From Ascidiimonas sp046199005 (GTDB taxonomy: Bacteria; Bacteroidota; Bacteroidia; Flavobacteriales; Flavobacteriaceae), in the NCBI GenBank assembly GCA_046199005.1, contig CP176050.1, positions 3,472,001-3,536,000 on the forward strand: 64,000 nucleotides of DNA. The letters run 5' to 3'. This document shows, piece after piece, positions 42,008 through 51,786 of the stretch (position 1 is its first letter; every line of letters starts with the position of its first letter). A model generated the notes under the pieces. It was not told the DNA's origin, did not search any database, and saw only the letters and a list, made by a program, of their open reading frames with translations. Made by a program: the position numbers and the translations under genes.

Positions 42008-42823
42008 TTATTTATTTTCTAAAAGCAAAGTGATATGCATACAAGAATAAGCACTTTTAGTATCTTTTAAATTCCAATCTTTCTCAATATATTCTTTAAT
42101 GACTCTATTCTTGAATGATTTATTGAGCGGCAGATAGTTTAATAAGATAGTGTATTTACTTTTACCTAGAACACCTTTTTTATCCAGTATTGTAAAGTTG
42201 TTATCTATTTTTTTAAGTGTTGATTTTTTAAATGGCCATTCCCAATCTTTATCGCTTTGAAAAGGTCTATAAACAGCTCTCATTATACTTATAGGAACGC
42301 TGGTTTGTAACGGATCATAAGAAATTATTTTTCCATCATGCTTCAGTTTCTCTTTTAATTTTGATATCAGAATATCAAAATCTTCAAAATGATGCAGTAC
42401 TCCATAAGCATAGATTATATCAAAATCAGTTTCTTGAAAATCTGATGATAAAAAGTCAATCGCGATAGCTTTGGCATTTTCACAATTTTCTTTTTTTAAT
42501 TTTTTATTTAAATCAGAAATCGCAACATCACTCAAATCAATCCCAATATATTCTTTTGAATTTTTCGCCATATATATTGAAAGAGCATTTCCTCGAAGAC
42601 AACCTAAATCTAAAACCTTCTTTTCGCTTAAATCGCCTAGCCAAGTCTTATGTTGTGCATAAACCTTATTTTTTATGTCATAATGATTTCTAAAATCACT
42701 TAGCAATCCGTTCCTGATACTGGACCAAATCCTGGAGGGCAAATTTTTCTTACTTTTTTTAGTCGAGTTGTAAAAATCTTTCTGCCGTTGATTAGTTTCT
42801 AAAATCTTCTCTATTTCTTTCAT
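42008..42823 (-). CDS. Class I SAM-dependent methyltransferase
   Basis: A 271-residue methyltransferase. Motif I is VLDLGCLRGNALSIYMA, motif II contains YIGIDLS, motif IV is DIIYAYGVLHHFEDFD, and LKHDGKIISYDPL is the post-motif segment. The first ~60 residues are basic and helical. The base composition (many AAA/TTT codons) is more AT-rich than the polysaccharide genes next to it. It has its own promoter, so it is probably not part of the polysaccharide operon, although a role in methylating a lipid or sugar cannot be excluded. Confidence 0.8.
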   Translation of the reverse strand: MKEIEKILETNQRQKDFYNSTKKSKKNLPSRIWSSIRNGLLSDFRNHYDIKNKVYAQHKTWLGDLSEKKVLDLGCLRGNALSIYMAKNSKEYIGIDLSDVAISDLNKKLKKENCENAKAIAIDFLSSDFQETDFDIIYAYGVLHHFEDFDILISKLKEKLKHDGKIISYDPLQTSVPISIMRAVYRPFQSDKDWEWPFKKSTLKKIDNNFTILDKKGVLGKSKYTILLNYLPLNKSFKNRVIKEYIEKDWNLKDTKSAYSCMHITLLLENK

Positions 42824-43194
42824 TTTTTTTAATTAGCACCAACTACTTAATACACAAAACTTAACGCATTTTCTATTTCAAATATACCTTTTTAGTCAAC
42901 AACTCAAAAGGACTTTTAATATTTGTTATACGTATGATTCATACAATTATAGTGGCTTCAATCCTTTTACTGGAATCGTGCTTTAGAAGTTACAGACTAC
43001 AACACAAACCAACACCATTTTTATGAAGGTATATAGCAAAACAAAACAGAAGCTTGTTTTTTGTTTTCATCGCATTTATCAGAGTTTTCCACTTCTCACA
43101 AAAATTTATATCCTGCGAGCACTCATAGCCGTAATTTTCAACGAAATGAATATTGAGATCTGAAATTCTGTTTCTAATAAACGAATTCGACACT
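42824..43194. other. Intergenic gap between methyltransferase and polysaccharide operon
   Basis: 371 bp, AT-rich. Apart from the promoter at 42879-42907 nothing convincing is seen. A GTG-started 67-codon frame beginning at 43193 is rejected. Confidence 0.5.
42879..42907 (-). promoter_or_regulatory. Promoter of the methyltransferase gene
   Basis: On the minus strand TTG (42907-42905), 18 bp, TATATTTG (42886-42879), a good Bacteroidetes promoter with a leader of about 50 nt. Confidence 0.5.
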
Positions 43195-44589
43195 CTATCT
43201 ACCTCGATAGAACAAAATAGTGCTCAATGTTTTAACAATGACCCGAACATCCAATACAAAGCTTCTATGTTTAATATAATACAAGTCATATTGCAATTTC
43301 TTTAAGCTGTCTTCTTTCGAAGCGCCATAAGCGATACATACCTGCGCCCAACCGGTAATACCAGGCTTTACAATATGCCGGGTTTCGTAAAAGGGATAGG
43401 AAGTTGAAAGTTCTGCAACAAACTCTGGGCGTTCGGGCCTAGGACCAATAAGACTCATATCGCCTTTGAGTACATTATAGAATTGCGGGATTTCATCTAA
43501 ACGGGACTTACGTAGAAACTTACCGAACGGAGTAACTCTGGAATCATTTTCGGTCGCCCATCTAGCACCTTCCGTCTCCGCATCGACCACCATTGAACGG
43601 AATTTATAAATATTAAACGGCACCCCATTCCTTCCAGTACGTTGTTGTGTATAAAATAGACCTCCCTTATTACCAAAACGGTTTCCTAAAGCAATAAAAG
43701 GAATGCATAAACCACAGAAAAGGATTCCTACAATACCGGCAAAAATATCTACCAATCGGTTAAGAAAGAGGTAAAGCCTGTTATTATTTGTTCGGCTAAA
43801 TGGGAAATAGCGATAGAATTCGTTCCCTACATATTGAATAGGAACTCTGTTTGTCAATTCTTCGTATACATGGGCATATTCCCTTATCGGCACCCCGTTC
43901 TCCAGCATTCCAATCAAATCCTGAAATAAGTTTTTATTAAAATCTCCTTTGCCATTTTGAGCAATAATGATCTCAGAGACCCGGTTTCTGCTTACAGTTT
44001 GCTGAAGTTCACCTTCTTCAATTTCATGGATAATGGGGAAACCTTCCGGTATCGTTGCATTTTTATTCAGATTGTAAAAACCGATAATGGTAGAGGTAGG
44101 ACTGGTCTCAAGTATCACATCGTGAATGAGTTTTATCTGTGGTAAGTTTCCCACCAGTAAGTATCGCTTGTTAAAAACTGGCGATGTTATAAAAAAGATA
44201 TAAGCCCAACGCCATAGCAAAATAGATGCAGTTATCGCTAACAAAAAGTAAACAATCTGTAACCTATTATCAGGTAATTCAGGAGTTAAAAATGGAGTTA
44301 ATAAGTACAGTAAAGTAGTAATTGCACATACAATGAGCACATCTGGAAAAATAGTTTCAAACTTACTTGATTTTTGAAGATCATAGAGTTCAAAAATGTT
44401 CGCCATTAAAACAAAATAGATGATAAGAACAAAAATCCACTCCCAATTGTTGGCAGTAATTCTAAAGTATTCAAAATCAAAAATAGATCCTATAGTATAA
44501 AGCCCGAATAACATGCTAAGAACATCAAATATTCTCAACAGTACTTTGCGTTCTGATACCTCGAAATGAATACCTGAATTGACGGACAT
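43195..44589 (-). CDS. Initiating phosphoglycosyltransferase (WcaJ/CpsE-like)
   Basis: A 464-residue polyprenyl-phosphate sugar-1-phosphate transferase that starts repeat-unit assembly on undecaprenyl phosphate. The N-terminal half has about four transmembrane helices and a CoA-binding-like domain (KRYLLVGNLPQIKLIHDVI), then a fifth hydrophobic helix (LVDIFAGIVGILFCGLCIPF). The C-terminal bacterial sugar-transferase domain has FRSMVVDAE, SRLDEIPQFYNVLKGDMSL, IGPRPERPEF and PGITGWAQV. It is the last gene of the operon and identifies the cluster as an exopolysaccharide, capsule or O-antigen locus. Confidence 0.92.
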   Translation of the reverse strand: MSVNSGIHFEVSERKVLLRIFDVLSMLFGLYTIGSIFDFEYFRITANNWEWIFVLIIYFVLMANIFELYDLQKSSKFETIFPDVLIVCAITTLLYLLTPFLTPELPDNRLQIVYFLLAITASILLWRWAYIFFITSPVFNKRYLLVGNLPQIKLIHDVILETSPTSTIIGFYNLNKNATIPEGFPIIHEIEEGELQQTVSRNRVSEIIIAQNGKGDFNKNLFQDLIGMLENGVPIREYAHVYEELTNRVPIQYVGNEFYRYFPFSRTNNNRLYLFLNRLVDIFAGIVGILFCGLCIPFIALGNRFGNKGGLFYTQQRTGRNGVPFNIYKFRSMVVDAETEGARWATENDSRVTPFGKFLRKSRLDEIPQFYNVLKGDMSLIGPRPERPEFVAELSTSYPFYETRHIVKPGITGWAQVCIAYGASKEDSLKKLQYDLYYIKHRSFVLDVRVIVKTLSTILFYRGR

Positions 44590-44592
44590 GCT

Positions 44593-45876
44593 TCAAATAT
44601 AAGAGATAAAACTTTTGGTTTTTGATGTATTAGAAGGTTTTTGTATCAATTTTCTAATTGCGAAAGAAATATCTTTCTTAAAATACTTTTCAATCTCTTT
44701 TCTTACCAACGCTTCATTGAATTCCGACAAGGATTCAGCAATGTAGAATTCAAGTTGTCCTTTTTCTCTTTGAATCACCTGATAAGTAAGTTTTAATTCA
44801 TGATTTACAGATAAGTTTTTGAAAATATAATAGAAATAGAGACTAGGGTAAGTATTAGACACACCATAAACATTGGCGCCAATTCTTCCGGTAACTTCCT
44901 TCAAAATAAGATGTGCTCTCCCACAGGTACACAGTTCATCCTCTGGAGCCAGTTCAATATAATCTCCCAATTTATAACGAATCACCGGGAATGACTTCAT
45001 TTGCAAATTGGTTACCAGAATCTCGTTGTTCTTCTCTTCAACGATCACGCCTTCCATATTGATATGCATGTTACCTTCAGGGCATTCGAAAGCTATAATA
45101 CCAGACTCCGTAGCGCCATATTCACTCACCATACGGATTCCGAATGCTGATAGTACCTCATCCTGATAATTTTCATAGATCTTTTCGGAAGTACCTTTCA
45201 CCATTTTCAACTTTTCAGGTTTTGGCAACCCCCTTTCATTAATGAGCCTTGCAGACTCATAGATCATTGAAGAATACCCATGCACATAACTGGCTTTTTG
45301 AAGTTTTTTTACAAAGGCAGCGAATTCTTTTTCATCATATTTAAAGATCCTAAACCTGTTTTGAAGCCAATCTAAAAGTCCTATTTTGATTCGTTTTTGC
45401 CATGAAAAATTAAATCCCCAGAAATATCCGTTTCGTTCCCAAGGCTGGACATTATACCAGGAATATCCTCTAAAAGCAGCAGCTCTGTTGAATGAATCGG
45501 CTGACTCCTCTCTATAGAATGACAACGAATTTCCGGAAGAACCCGAGGTACTTGCCAAAAAAGTTTTTCCAAAGTTAAAATTCGTGTGAATTCGGTCATT
45601 CTCACTTAGTAATGTTTCTTTTGAGAGTACCGGAAGCTTTTTAATATCTCCCAACGTTTTCAGATCATCGGGATGAAAAGAAACCTCCAGCATTTTCTGT
45701 TTATAAAATTCAGAATTTTCATAAGCAAAAGAGACCAGTTCTTTGAGTTTCTTAAGTTGATACTCATAAAGCTCTTTCTTTTCCCATGTTTCTGAAAGAA
45801 CTAAGAATTGTTTCCATTCGGCCAGCGTAGGATTGCGAAGGTTTTGACCCTTGTTATAAATCCATTTTCTCAGCAT
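44593..45876 (-). CDS. PaaK/CapK-family adenylate-forming protein
   Basis: A 427-residue member of the phenylacetate-CoA ligase-like superfamily found in capsule clusters (CapK-type). The adenylate-forming motif is STSGSSGNSLSFYREES (about 109-125), EYGATESGIIAFE is the second core motif, and a cysteine pair (ELCTCGRAHLIL) resembles the zinc-binding element of PaaK. It could activate an acyl or amino-acyl group to decorate the polysaccharide; its substrate is unknown. It begins 3 bp before the initiating transferase and overlaps the end of the upstream GT4 gene by 7 bp. Confidence 0.82.
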   Translation of the reverse strand: MLRKWIYNKGQNLRNPTLAEWKQFLVLSETWEKKELYEYQLKKLKELVSFAYENSEFYKQKMLEVSFHPDDLKTLGDIKKLPVLSKETLLSENDRIHTNFNFGKTFLASTSGSSGNSLSFYREESADSFNRAAAFRGYSWYNVQPWERNGYFWGFNFSWQKRIKIGLLDWLQNRFRIFKYDEKEFAAFVKKLQKASYVHGYSSMIYESARLINERGLPKPEKLKMVKGTSEKIYENYQDEVLSAFGIRMVSEYGATESGIIAFECPEGNMHINMEGVIVEEKNNEILVTNLQMKSFPVIRYKLGDYIELAPEDELCTCGRAHLILKEVTGRIGANVYGVSNTYPSLYFYYIFKNLSVNHELKLTYQVIQREKGQLEFYIAESLSEFNEALVRKEIEKYFKKDISFAIRKLIQKPSNTSKTKSFISYI

Positions 45877-46886
45877 GCCTCAATAATTTTTTTCCAGTCT
45901 CCTTTAACAGCCTCCCAGTCGAAGGTTTCCACTTTAGCACGTGCATTTTTAGACAGGCGTTTGGCAAGTTTGGGTTCACTAATAAGTTTCTCCACAGCGG
46001 CTACCATAGCCTTTGTATTTTGAGGAGGTACCAACAAGGCATTCTCCTCATCAGTTAAGAGATAAGGAATACCCCCTACGTTGGTAGATACTACAGGAAG
46101 TCCCAAAGCCATAGCCTCCATAACACTCACGGGTGTGTTATCGATATTGGTTGTATTGATAAAAATATCGTACTCTTCTGCAATTTTGTGCCATGCTGGT
46201 TTGGAGAGTCTTCCTGTGAAAACAACTTTCACTTTTTGTATTTCTGCATAGGCTTTGGTCTCTGCCATGCTCCCGTCTTTTTCGGGTCCTACCATACAAA
46301 GTGCAGCTTTGTAACCTTTTTCCTGAAGCGTTTTTAGCACATCAATTGCCATCTTAGGATTGTAAATATGAGAAAAAGAACGTACCCATAATAATTTAGC
46401 TTCTACTTGCTCTCGAAAGCGATGGGTATAATTTTCTAAAGGGATACTATTAGGAATATAAACTAACTGCTCATAGCCTGCTTTTTCAAATACCGAAAAT
46501 AAAAATGGCGAGGGTGCGATAAGAAAACGCGCATGCCCAAATAACTTAGCCGATAAAAACTGTGAGTTTTGAAGCCGATTTTGCAGATTACCTCCCCGTA
46601 AAATACAAACATAGGGTCGTCGAATTAAAAAACATGTGAACCCTACTGCACAAGCATAATAAAAATTTAAAGTGCTATAAGTATCGATCAAAACCAGGTC
46701 GATGCTGCTTCTGTATTTAAGACAGGAAAAAACCATATCTAAAAAACGAAGTATTTTATTTGAAAAAGAACTGGCATATTTCAAATGGTAACCTTCCTTC
46801 TCAAGCAGCCCGCCAACGATCTCAACACTGGTGGGTGTTTGGTTTTTGTTTGTTAACTTATTTCCTATATACAGGATTCTTTTCAT
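45870..46886 (-). CDS. GT4-family glycosyltransferase
   Basis: A 338-residue GT-B-fold transferase when started at the internal ATG (MKRILYIGNKLT). The frame is open to 46946, which would place the start inside the upstream gene's coding region and give an atypical N terminus. The donor-binding half has PSPFLFSVFEKAG, LLWVRSFSHIYNPKMAI and the E-x7-E region VSVMEAMALGLPVVS. It overlaps the O-antigen polymerase-like gene by 29 bp. Sugar specificity cannot be inferred. Confidence 0.85.
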   Translation of the reverse strand: MKRILYIGNKLTNKNQTPTSVEIVGGLLEKEGYHLKYASSFSNKILRFLDMVFSCLKYRSSIDLVLIDTYSTLNFYYACAVGFTCFLIRRPYVCILRGGNLQNRLQNSQFLSAKLFGHARFLIAPSPFLFSVFEKAGYEQLVYIPNSIPLENYTHRFREQVEAKLLWVRSFSHIYNPKMAIDVLKTLQEKGYKAALCMVGPEKDGSMAETKAYAEIQKVKVVFTGRLSKPAWHKIAEEYDIFINTTNIDNTPVSVMEAMALGLPVVSTNVGGIPYLLTDEENALLVPPQNTKAMVAAVEKLISEPKLAKRLSKNARAKVETFDWEAVKGDWKKIIEAC

Positions 46887-48216
46887 AGCTAATAGACAAT
46901 AAGGTAAGACCGTACACAAAAGCCGGGGCTGCGATACGCATGGCACTGTGATTGATCGTTAAGAACCAAAACAGAAAAAATGAAAAAACAAATACATTGC
47001 GATGATAACTCAAAAATCTGAATATAGGTGTTAAAAAAATGATCCCCAGAGCAAAAATACCAAATAGCCCATGTTCAGATAGGATGCGAGTAACTTCATT
47101 GTGAGAGGCAGATGCAACACCTTCGGCATCTAACCTAAAGTATTTGGTATTTCCTACCCCAATACCCAGGAACGGATTCTGGTAAAAAGCTTCCAGTTCG
47201 GTGGCGAGTAAATCAAAACGTCCTGAAGAGAAATCTTCCTCTTCCTGCCCTACTGAATTCTTCCCTGTATACCTGTTTTCAATAAGTCCACCCGAAACGC
47301 TAACCGTATAGGTCCATACCCCCGTAATTAAAACCAAACCCAAAAATCCAATCACAAGTACGTTTGATCGCATTTTTGTATTCGCAAAAAGAAAAAGAAA
47401 GAAGGTGAAGACAGCGATCATAGCTAATGCGGTCAGGAATCCGCCTCTTGAGAATGTGAGTAAGCCTCTATACGATATTGTTATAAATAGAAGCGCGTTT
47501 ACGACCTTCCAAAACAATCCCGGTGAAAAAAGGAAAAATCGTACCGCGCAAATAAACATCCCCAATCCCAGTACAGTACTCACCTGATTGGGCCCGTAAC
47601 CTCCAGACGTATATGCGTTAGACTCTGTATTAGTAATCACATCCTGAAGATCTGGTGTGTACAGAAATAGATATACAGAAATAGAGATTATAGGTAATAA
47701 AAGATACAGCAGCAATTTATTGAAAAAAGCGTAGTCTATGCGGCGATTGTAGCAGTATAAAGCCGCAAGCCCAAGACATACTGGACCTGCCAGATTAAAA
47801 GCAATCGCCTTCCGAAGTTCTATCTCGGTATTCAAATCCATCATCGTGATCAGAATACCGGGCAGTAGGAAGATGATATAAACTAAATAGATCAAACTGC
47901 TTCGCGCTATTTGTTTATAAAAGATTCCAACAATAAAAAACAAGACCACCAGATACTTACAAAACTCGTAAAGCACTAATCCCTTACTCATTCGGAATAG
48001 TACTTCTGCCCCGGTCACATAAGCTGCAAAAAACAGCACCTGATGATTTGCATCACGTTTGCGTACAATCTGCACCAGAGCAAAAACAGCGATAAGCAGG
48101 CTGATTACTGTTGACAAAAAAGGAGCAATAAAAATGGCAAACCCAAGTCCCATGTGAATTAACACAAGAAGGAACTCTTTATTATCTGCCTTAATTTCCT
48201 TTATGATCGTATTCAT
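46858..48216 (-). CDS. O-antigen ligase/polymerase (Wzy/WaaL-like) membrane protein
   Basis: A 452-residue polytopic membrane protein with about 11 predicted helices. A large periplasmic loop around residues 290-350 has the ENRYTGKNSVGQEEEDFSSG and FLGIGVGNT features of the Wzy_C/O-antigen ligase family (SHNEVTRILSEHG follows). Such proteins polymerise repeat units or transfer them to an acceptor. It is the single polymerase candidate in the window. The 4-bp ATGA overlap with the upstream GT4 gene shows coupling. Confidence 0.85.
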   Translation of the reverse strand: MNTIIKEIKADNKEFLLVLIHMGLGFAIFIAPFLSTVISLLIAVFALVQIVRKRDANHQVLFFAAYVTGAEVLFRMSKGLVLYEFCKYLVVLFFIVGIFYKQIARSSLIYLVYIIFLLPGILITMMDLNTEIELRKAIAFNLAGPVCLGLAALYCYNRRIDYAFFNKLLLYLLLPIISISVYLFLYTPDLQDVITNTESNAYTSGGYGPNQVSTVLGLGMFICAVRFFLFSPGLFWKVVNALLFITISYRGLLTFSRGGFLTALAMIAVFTFFLFLFANTKMRSNVLVIGFLGLVLITGVWTYTVSVSGGLIENRYTGKNSVGQEEEDFSSGRFDLLATELEAFYQNPFLGIGVGNTKYFRLDAEGVASASHNEVTRILSEHGLFGIFALGIIFLTPIFRFLSYHRNVFVFSFFLFWFLTINHSAMRIAAPAFVYGLTLLSISYEKNPVYRK

Positions 48217-49355
48217 GTATCTAGGTTAAGATGCTTCTCAATAACTTCATTTTTTATTCTATGAACGTAATTTTTATAGGTGAATTTTTCTGCCAGGCTA
48301 TAATTATCTTTTCGCATGCGATCAAGCACGGTTGCTTCAGTTTCTAATATACGCTTAAAAATAAGTTCTAAAGCTTGAACTGTATTAGGTTTTATCAGAA
48401 ATCCGTTCTCACCATCTTTGATATACTGACCAATGCTTGATACGTCTGATGCAATTGGGATACATCCAAAATTCATAGCTTCTCCAATCACTTTTGGAAA
48501 ACCTTCGCTTTTTGAAGGCAACACCAAAAAATCACTTTCTGCATATTTTTCAAATACTTGAGGTTGGGGCAGCAAACCTAAAAAACTTACCGGCAGCGCG
48601 TGTTCTCGCACCTGACGCTTGTATAATTCTTCCTGATTCCCCTTACCTACCAACATCACTGAGAACGCTTTTCGCCTCTCTTCGTCCAGAAGGATCAGCG
48701 CATCTATTAATTTATCAACGCCTTTTGCATCTTCCAATCTGCCAACAAAACAGATCTTAAATATTCTTTCTGTTCCCTTGCTCTTAATGATCTTTGCTCC
48801 TATTTCTCTATTCTCTTCTGATAAACACGGATTCTCAAAAGCTAGGCAATGAGAAGGCGCATCTGGCCACTTCCCGTTTATAGTGACGGGCAAGTGCTGT
48901 TTTTTGAGTAACCAGCGCTGTATGCGATACCCAAGCGGAGCAGGATCTTGTTTCCAGTTACCTGCATATTTGAACCAGCCTTTTTTATGAGAGAGATACG
49001 ACAAATAAGGAATCATATAAACTCCCATTCCGGTCGGAGTCCGAAATTGAAAAACATCGGTTTTAGCCAAATACTTCCCTACTTTTTGCAACGTATCAGG
49101 CGCTTGAAAAAGTATACTTAACTTATCCATAAGCGTTTTGCCACCATAAGGTTTCAAGGCTATAAAAGTCACTCGTTCACTTGCATAAGGCAGTGCGTTA
49201 CCGGGTACAGCTCCCGCTTTGAGTACCCCAATATGATAGATCTCCTCAAAAATTTCAAGCAGGTGATTCAGTTCGGTAACCGTGGTACCATGCCCTACGA
49301 TCGTACCTTCAGTCGTTTTATAATGCTCTGTATGTGAGATCACTAATAATTTCAA
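48213..49355 (-). CDS. GT4-family glycosyltransferase
   Basis: A 380-residue GT-B transferase. Typical segments are FKICFVGRLEDAKGVDKLID, VSFLGLLPQPQVFEKYAESD and the E-x7-E region PSKSEGFPKVIGEAMNFGC. The N terminus MKLLVISHTEHY begins the acceptor-binding domain. Its ATG overlaps the upstream stop (ATGA), and its own stop overlaps the polymerase start in the same way. Confidence 0.88.
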   Translation of the reverse strand: MKLLVISHTEHYKTTEGTIVGHGTTVTELNHLLEIFEEIYHIGVLKAGAVPGNALPYASERVTFIALKPYGGKTLMDKLSILFQAPDTLQKVGKYLAKTDVFQFRTPTGMGVYMIPYLSYLSHKKGWFKYAGNWKQDPAPLGYRIQRWLLKKQHLPVTINGKWPDAPSHCLAFENPCLSEENREIGAKIIKSKGTERIFKICFVGRLEDAKGVDKLIDALILLDEERRKAFSVMLVGKGNQEELYKRQVREHALPVSFLGLLPQPQVFEKYAESDFLVLPSKSEGFPKVIGEAMNFGCIPIASDVSSIGQYIKDGENGFLIKPNTVQALELIFKRILETEATVLDRMRKDNYSLAEKFTYKNYVHRIKNEVIEKHLNLDT

Positions 49356-50458
49356 TCTACTACATATTTAAGGTATTCGTGAATAATCTTTGACCAAAGG
49401 TGTTGATCACCCCATTGCTTCGCTTCCTGTTGATAGATTTCCTTATGAGTTCGTATATTTTTTATAGCGTTCACAAAAGCTTCCGTATCCTGATAATCTA
49501 TTAAATGACCTGATTTACCTTCCAATATCGCATCTTCAATACCACAACCTTTAGAGCCAATAGCCGGCACGCCGAGATAATTTGCTTCCAAAACGGCTAT
49601 ACCAAAACCTTCAATTGATCCGGATGCTGTTTCACTGCTCAGCATTACAAAAATCGTACTTTCTTTCAGGCATCCTTGCAAAGCGTCATCGCTTAAAATT
49701 CCGTGAAATGTAATATAATCCTCTACTCCTAGTTTTTGTGCTTCTTTGGTGAATTCTTCTTCACAACTTGGAATCCCCACCATGTGATAATGAATTTTAG
49801 GATAAGTTGCTATAAGGCCGGGCAAATGTCGAATTACATTTAGCTGTCCCTTTCTATGAGTAACATTACCTACCGTGATCAACGTAGGATTTCCTTTATA
49901 AGAGGTGGGTTTCTCGGGAGTACCTTTGAATTTTTCAGGATCAAAGCCATTAGGGATCACTTCGCATTTATCCTGATATTTTTTAAGTAGTAAGGATCTT
50001 GTGTGATTAGATACGGCAACGATCTTGTAATACGATTTTAATGCGTAATTGATGGATTTTCCTACCCATTTGTTACGTGCATTAACTTCACTACCATGAA
50101 TGATAACCAACGAAGTGATCGGATAAAAAAATCGAAGGAATGCCCCTAACCAAATGGGAAACTTCCCGGAAGCGATCAACGTTTGATGGGTCTTTGCGAG
50201 TTTGAATGCTTTTTGAATTCGCGTAAAATACATTAGGAAGCGTGGTTGGGTAACCTTGACACGAATAACCTCAAAACCACAATCCTGATCAAACCTTGCT
50301 TCCTCCTCTCCGGAAGCAGATCGGACATCGACCAGCACACTCACCTTAAATCCTTGTGCGTATAGCTGTTTGGCAAGATTATAGGCATGATTCCCTATTC
50401 CCCCGGGTTGTGGCGGAAACTCAGAACTTATAAGTAGTATGTCATTTTTTACATTCAA
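49352..50458 (-). CDS. GT4-family glycosyltransferase
   Basis: A 368-residue GT-B transferase. The N-terminal ISSEFPPQPGGIGNHAYNLA is the standard GT4 glycine-rich acceptor motif; LITVGNVTHRKGQLNVIRHL and EGFGIAVLEANYLGVPAIGS mark the donor domain. It is in a row of genes joined by 4-bp overlaps. The sugar is unknown. Confidence 0.9.
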   Translation of the reverse strand: MNVKNDILLISSEFPPQPGGIGNHAYNLAKQLYAQGFKVSVLVDVRSASGEEEARFDQDCGFEVIRVKVTQPRFLMYFTRIQKAFKLAKTHQTLIASGKFPIWLGAFLRFFYPITSLVIIHGSEVNARNKWVGKSINYALKSYYKIVAVSNHTRSLLLKKYQDKCEVIPNGFDPEKFKGTPEKPTSYKGNPTLITVGNVTHRKGQLNVIRHLPGLIATYPKIHYHMVGIPSCEEEFTKEAQKLGVEDYITFHGILSDDALQGCLKESTIFVMLSSETASGSIEGFGIAVLEANYLGVPAIGSKGCGIEDAILEGKSGHLIDYQDTEAFVNAIKNIRTHKEIYQQEAKQWGDQHLWSKIIHEYLKYVVD

Positions 50459-51786
50459 GTTTCTAAGTTTTGAATTTTAGGACCTTCTTCCAGCTTTTTC
50501 GAAGCCAGCGACCAGGATCGTTGCGCCTGTACAAATAAAACGGGTGCGACAAAAATAGCCGATAAAAGTGCGAATGGAAACAACTTTTTATTCTTCTTAA
50601 GTCGATACGGGATCATCGACGCGGGCAGACTTCTCAATAAAGAAAGCCTAGCCTTTTTGGAACCGTAAAACATACGATAATAATAGAGTACGCTGGGTAC
50701 AGGTCGAGGTGCCCACCAGTTTGTGGGTCGAAAAGCATCCCAACTACCCATCTGCCGCAATCCGCCACTGGGTACTTTAAGATGTAGTCGCTCTCCATAC
50801 GGATTCGAAATATTACGAAAACCTTCTAAATAGGCTCTTAACCCGAATGCTCCATCTCCCATACGCTGTTTTTCAAACTGACGGTCAAAAAGTCCAGTCT
50901 TTTTAAAAACCGTTCTACTTAATAAAACATTACCGGTATCTAATTGATCTGAGATTCTAAAATATCCGTAATTCTCCGGCACCTTATCACCTGTCTTTGA
51001 GATTGATACGCCGGAGGAGATCTCAGCCTTAAAGAAATCGACACATTTTATATGATTTGCGATCCAATCTATGGCGACCCTGCTGTCATCGTCAAACAAT
51101 AGCAACCAGTCTGCATCAGAGGCTTGAATAGCGCGGTTTCGTGCCAACCACAACGCCTTCTCTTCTTGACGAATCAATTTGATATCTAATTGAAATTCTT
51201 TGTAAAAATCTTCCTGAAAAGGAGCGGATTGGTCTACCACGATCACATCAAAATTTTGATAGTCCTGTTTTTCGAGATCTTCGAGTACGTCTTTTAAATA
51301 GGCATACCGATTCAAGGTTGGGATCACAATACTTACTTTGGGTTGCTGTTTTACCAAAGCCGACTCAAAAGTCTCCCAATCACCGTGAGGCAAAGGCGTT
51401 TTGAATAGATTTTCGACCTTCACGTGTCGCGTACTATAGAAAGCTTGTATTTCTTTTATCGGATTCTTAAAGGTGAACAAACGCAAGATCAGAATATACA
51501 GTGCCCAAACATTTTTGAAGTAAGTTCGAATAAAACGATACTCATCTTTCAAGCTGTGCTTCACATCAAAATGTAGAAAACTACTATCCCCTACAAAACC
51601 TTTTTGGAGTGCTTGCCAGGAAAGGTCTGCGGCAACCGCTTTTTCACCTTCAAAGGCGTGCTTTGTGCAAATCTCCAGCACGTGTTCAGGCAGATCTGTC
51701 GGATCTGGAAATACACTTGTACCATCTTTCCGTCGAAGATTAAAGTACCATATAGGTTTTATATATTTTAAAAAATGAAAGATCAA
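50455..51786 (-). CDS. GT2-family glycosyltransferase
   Basis: A 443-residue protein with a GT-A domain in the middle. VSIVIPTLNRYAYLKDVLED starts the fold at about 148 and FDDDSRVAIDW supplies the DxD-type metal site. An N-terminal ~145-residue extension of unknown role and a C-terminal basic stretch with a hydrophobic segment (LFPFALLSAIFVAPVLFVQA) may anchor it to the membrane. It is joined by 4-bp overlaps to both neighbours. Confidence 0.85.
   Translation of the reverse strand: MIFHFLKYIKPIWYFNLRRKDGTSVFPDPTDLPEHVLEICTKHAFEGEKAVAADLSWQALQKGFVGDSSFLHFDVKHSLKDEYRFIRTYFKNVWALYILILRLFTFKNPIKEIQAFYSTRHVKVENLFKTPLPHGDWETFESALVKQQPKVSIVIPTLNRYAYLKDVLEDLEKQDYQNFDVIVVDQSAPFQEDFYKEFQLDIKLIRQEEKALWLARNRAIQASDADWLLLFDDDSRVAIDWIANHIKCVDFFKAEISSGVSISKTGDKVPENYGYFRISDQLDTGNVLLSRTVFKKTGLFDRQFEKQRMGDGAFGLRAYLEGFRNISNPYGERLHLKVPSGGLRQMGSWDAFRPTNWWAPRPVPSVLYYYRMFYGSKKARLSLLRSLPASMIPYRLKKNKKLFPFALLSAIFVAPVLFVQAQRSWSLASKKLEEGPKIQNLET

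Noticed and set aside
42990..43193. GTG-started 67-codon frame after the initiating glycosyltransferase gene
   Set aside because: Rare start codon, no promoter or ribosome-binding context, composition unlike its neighbours, and no recognisable family.
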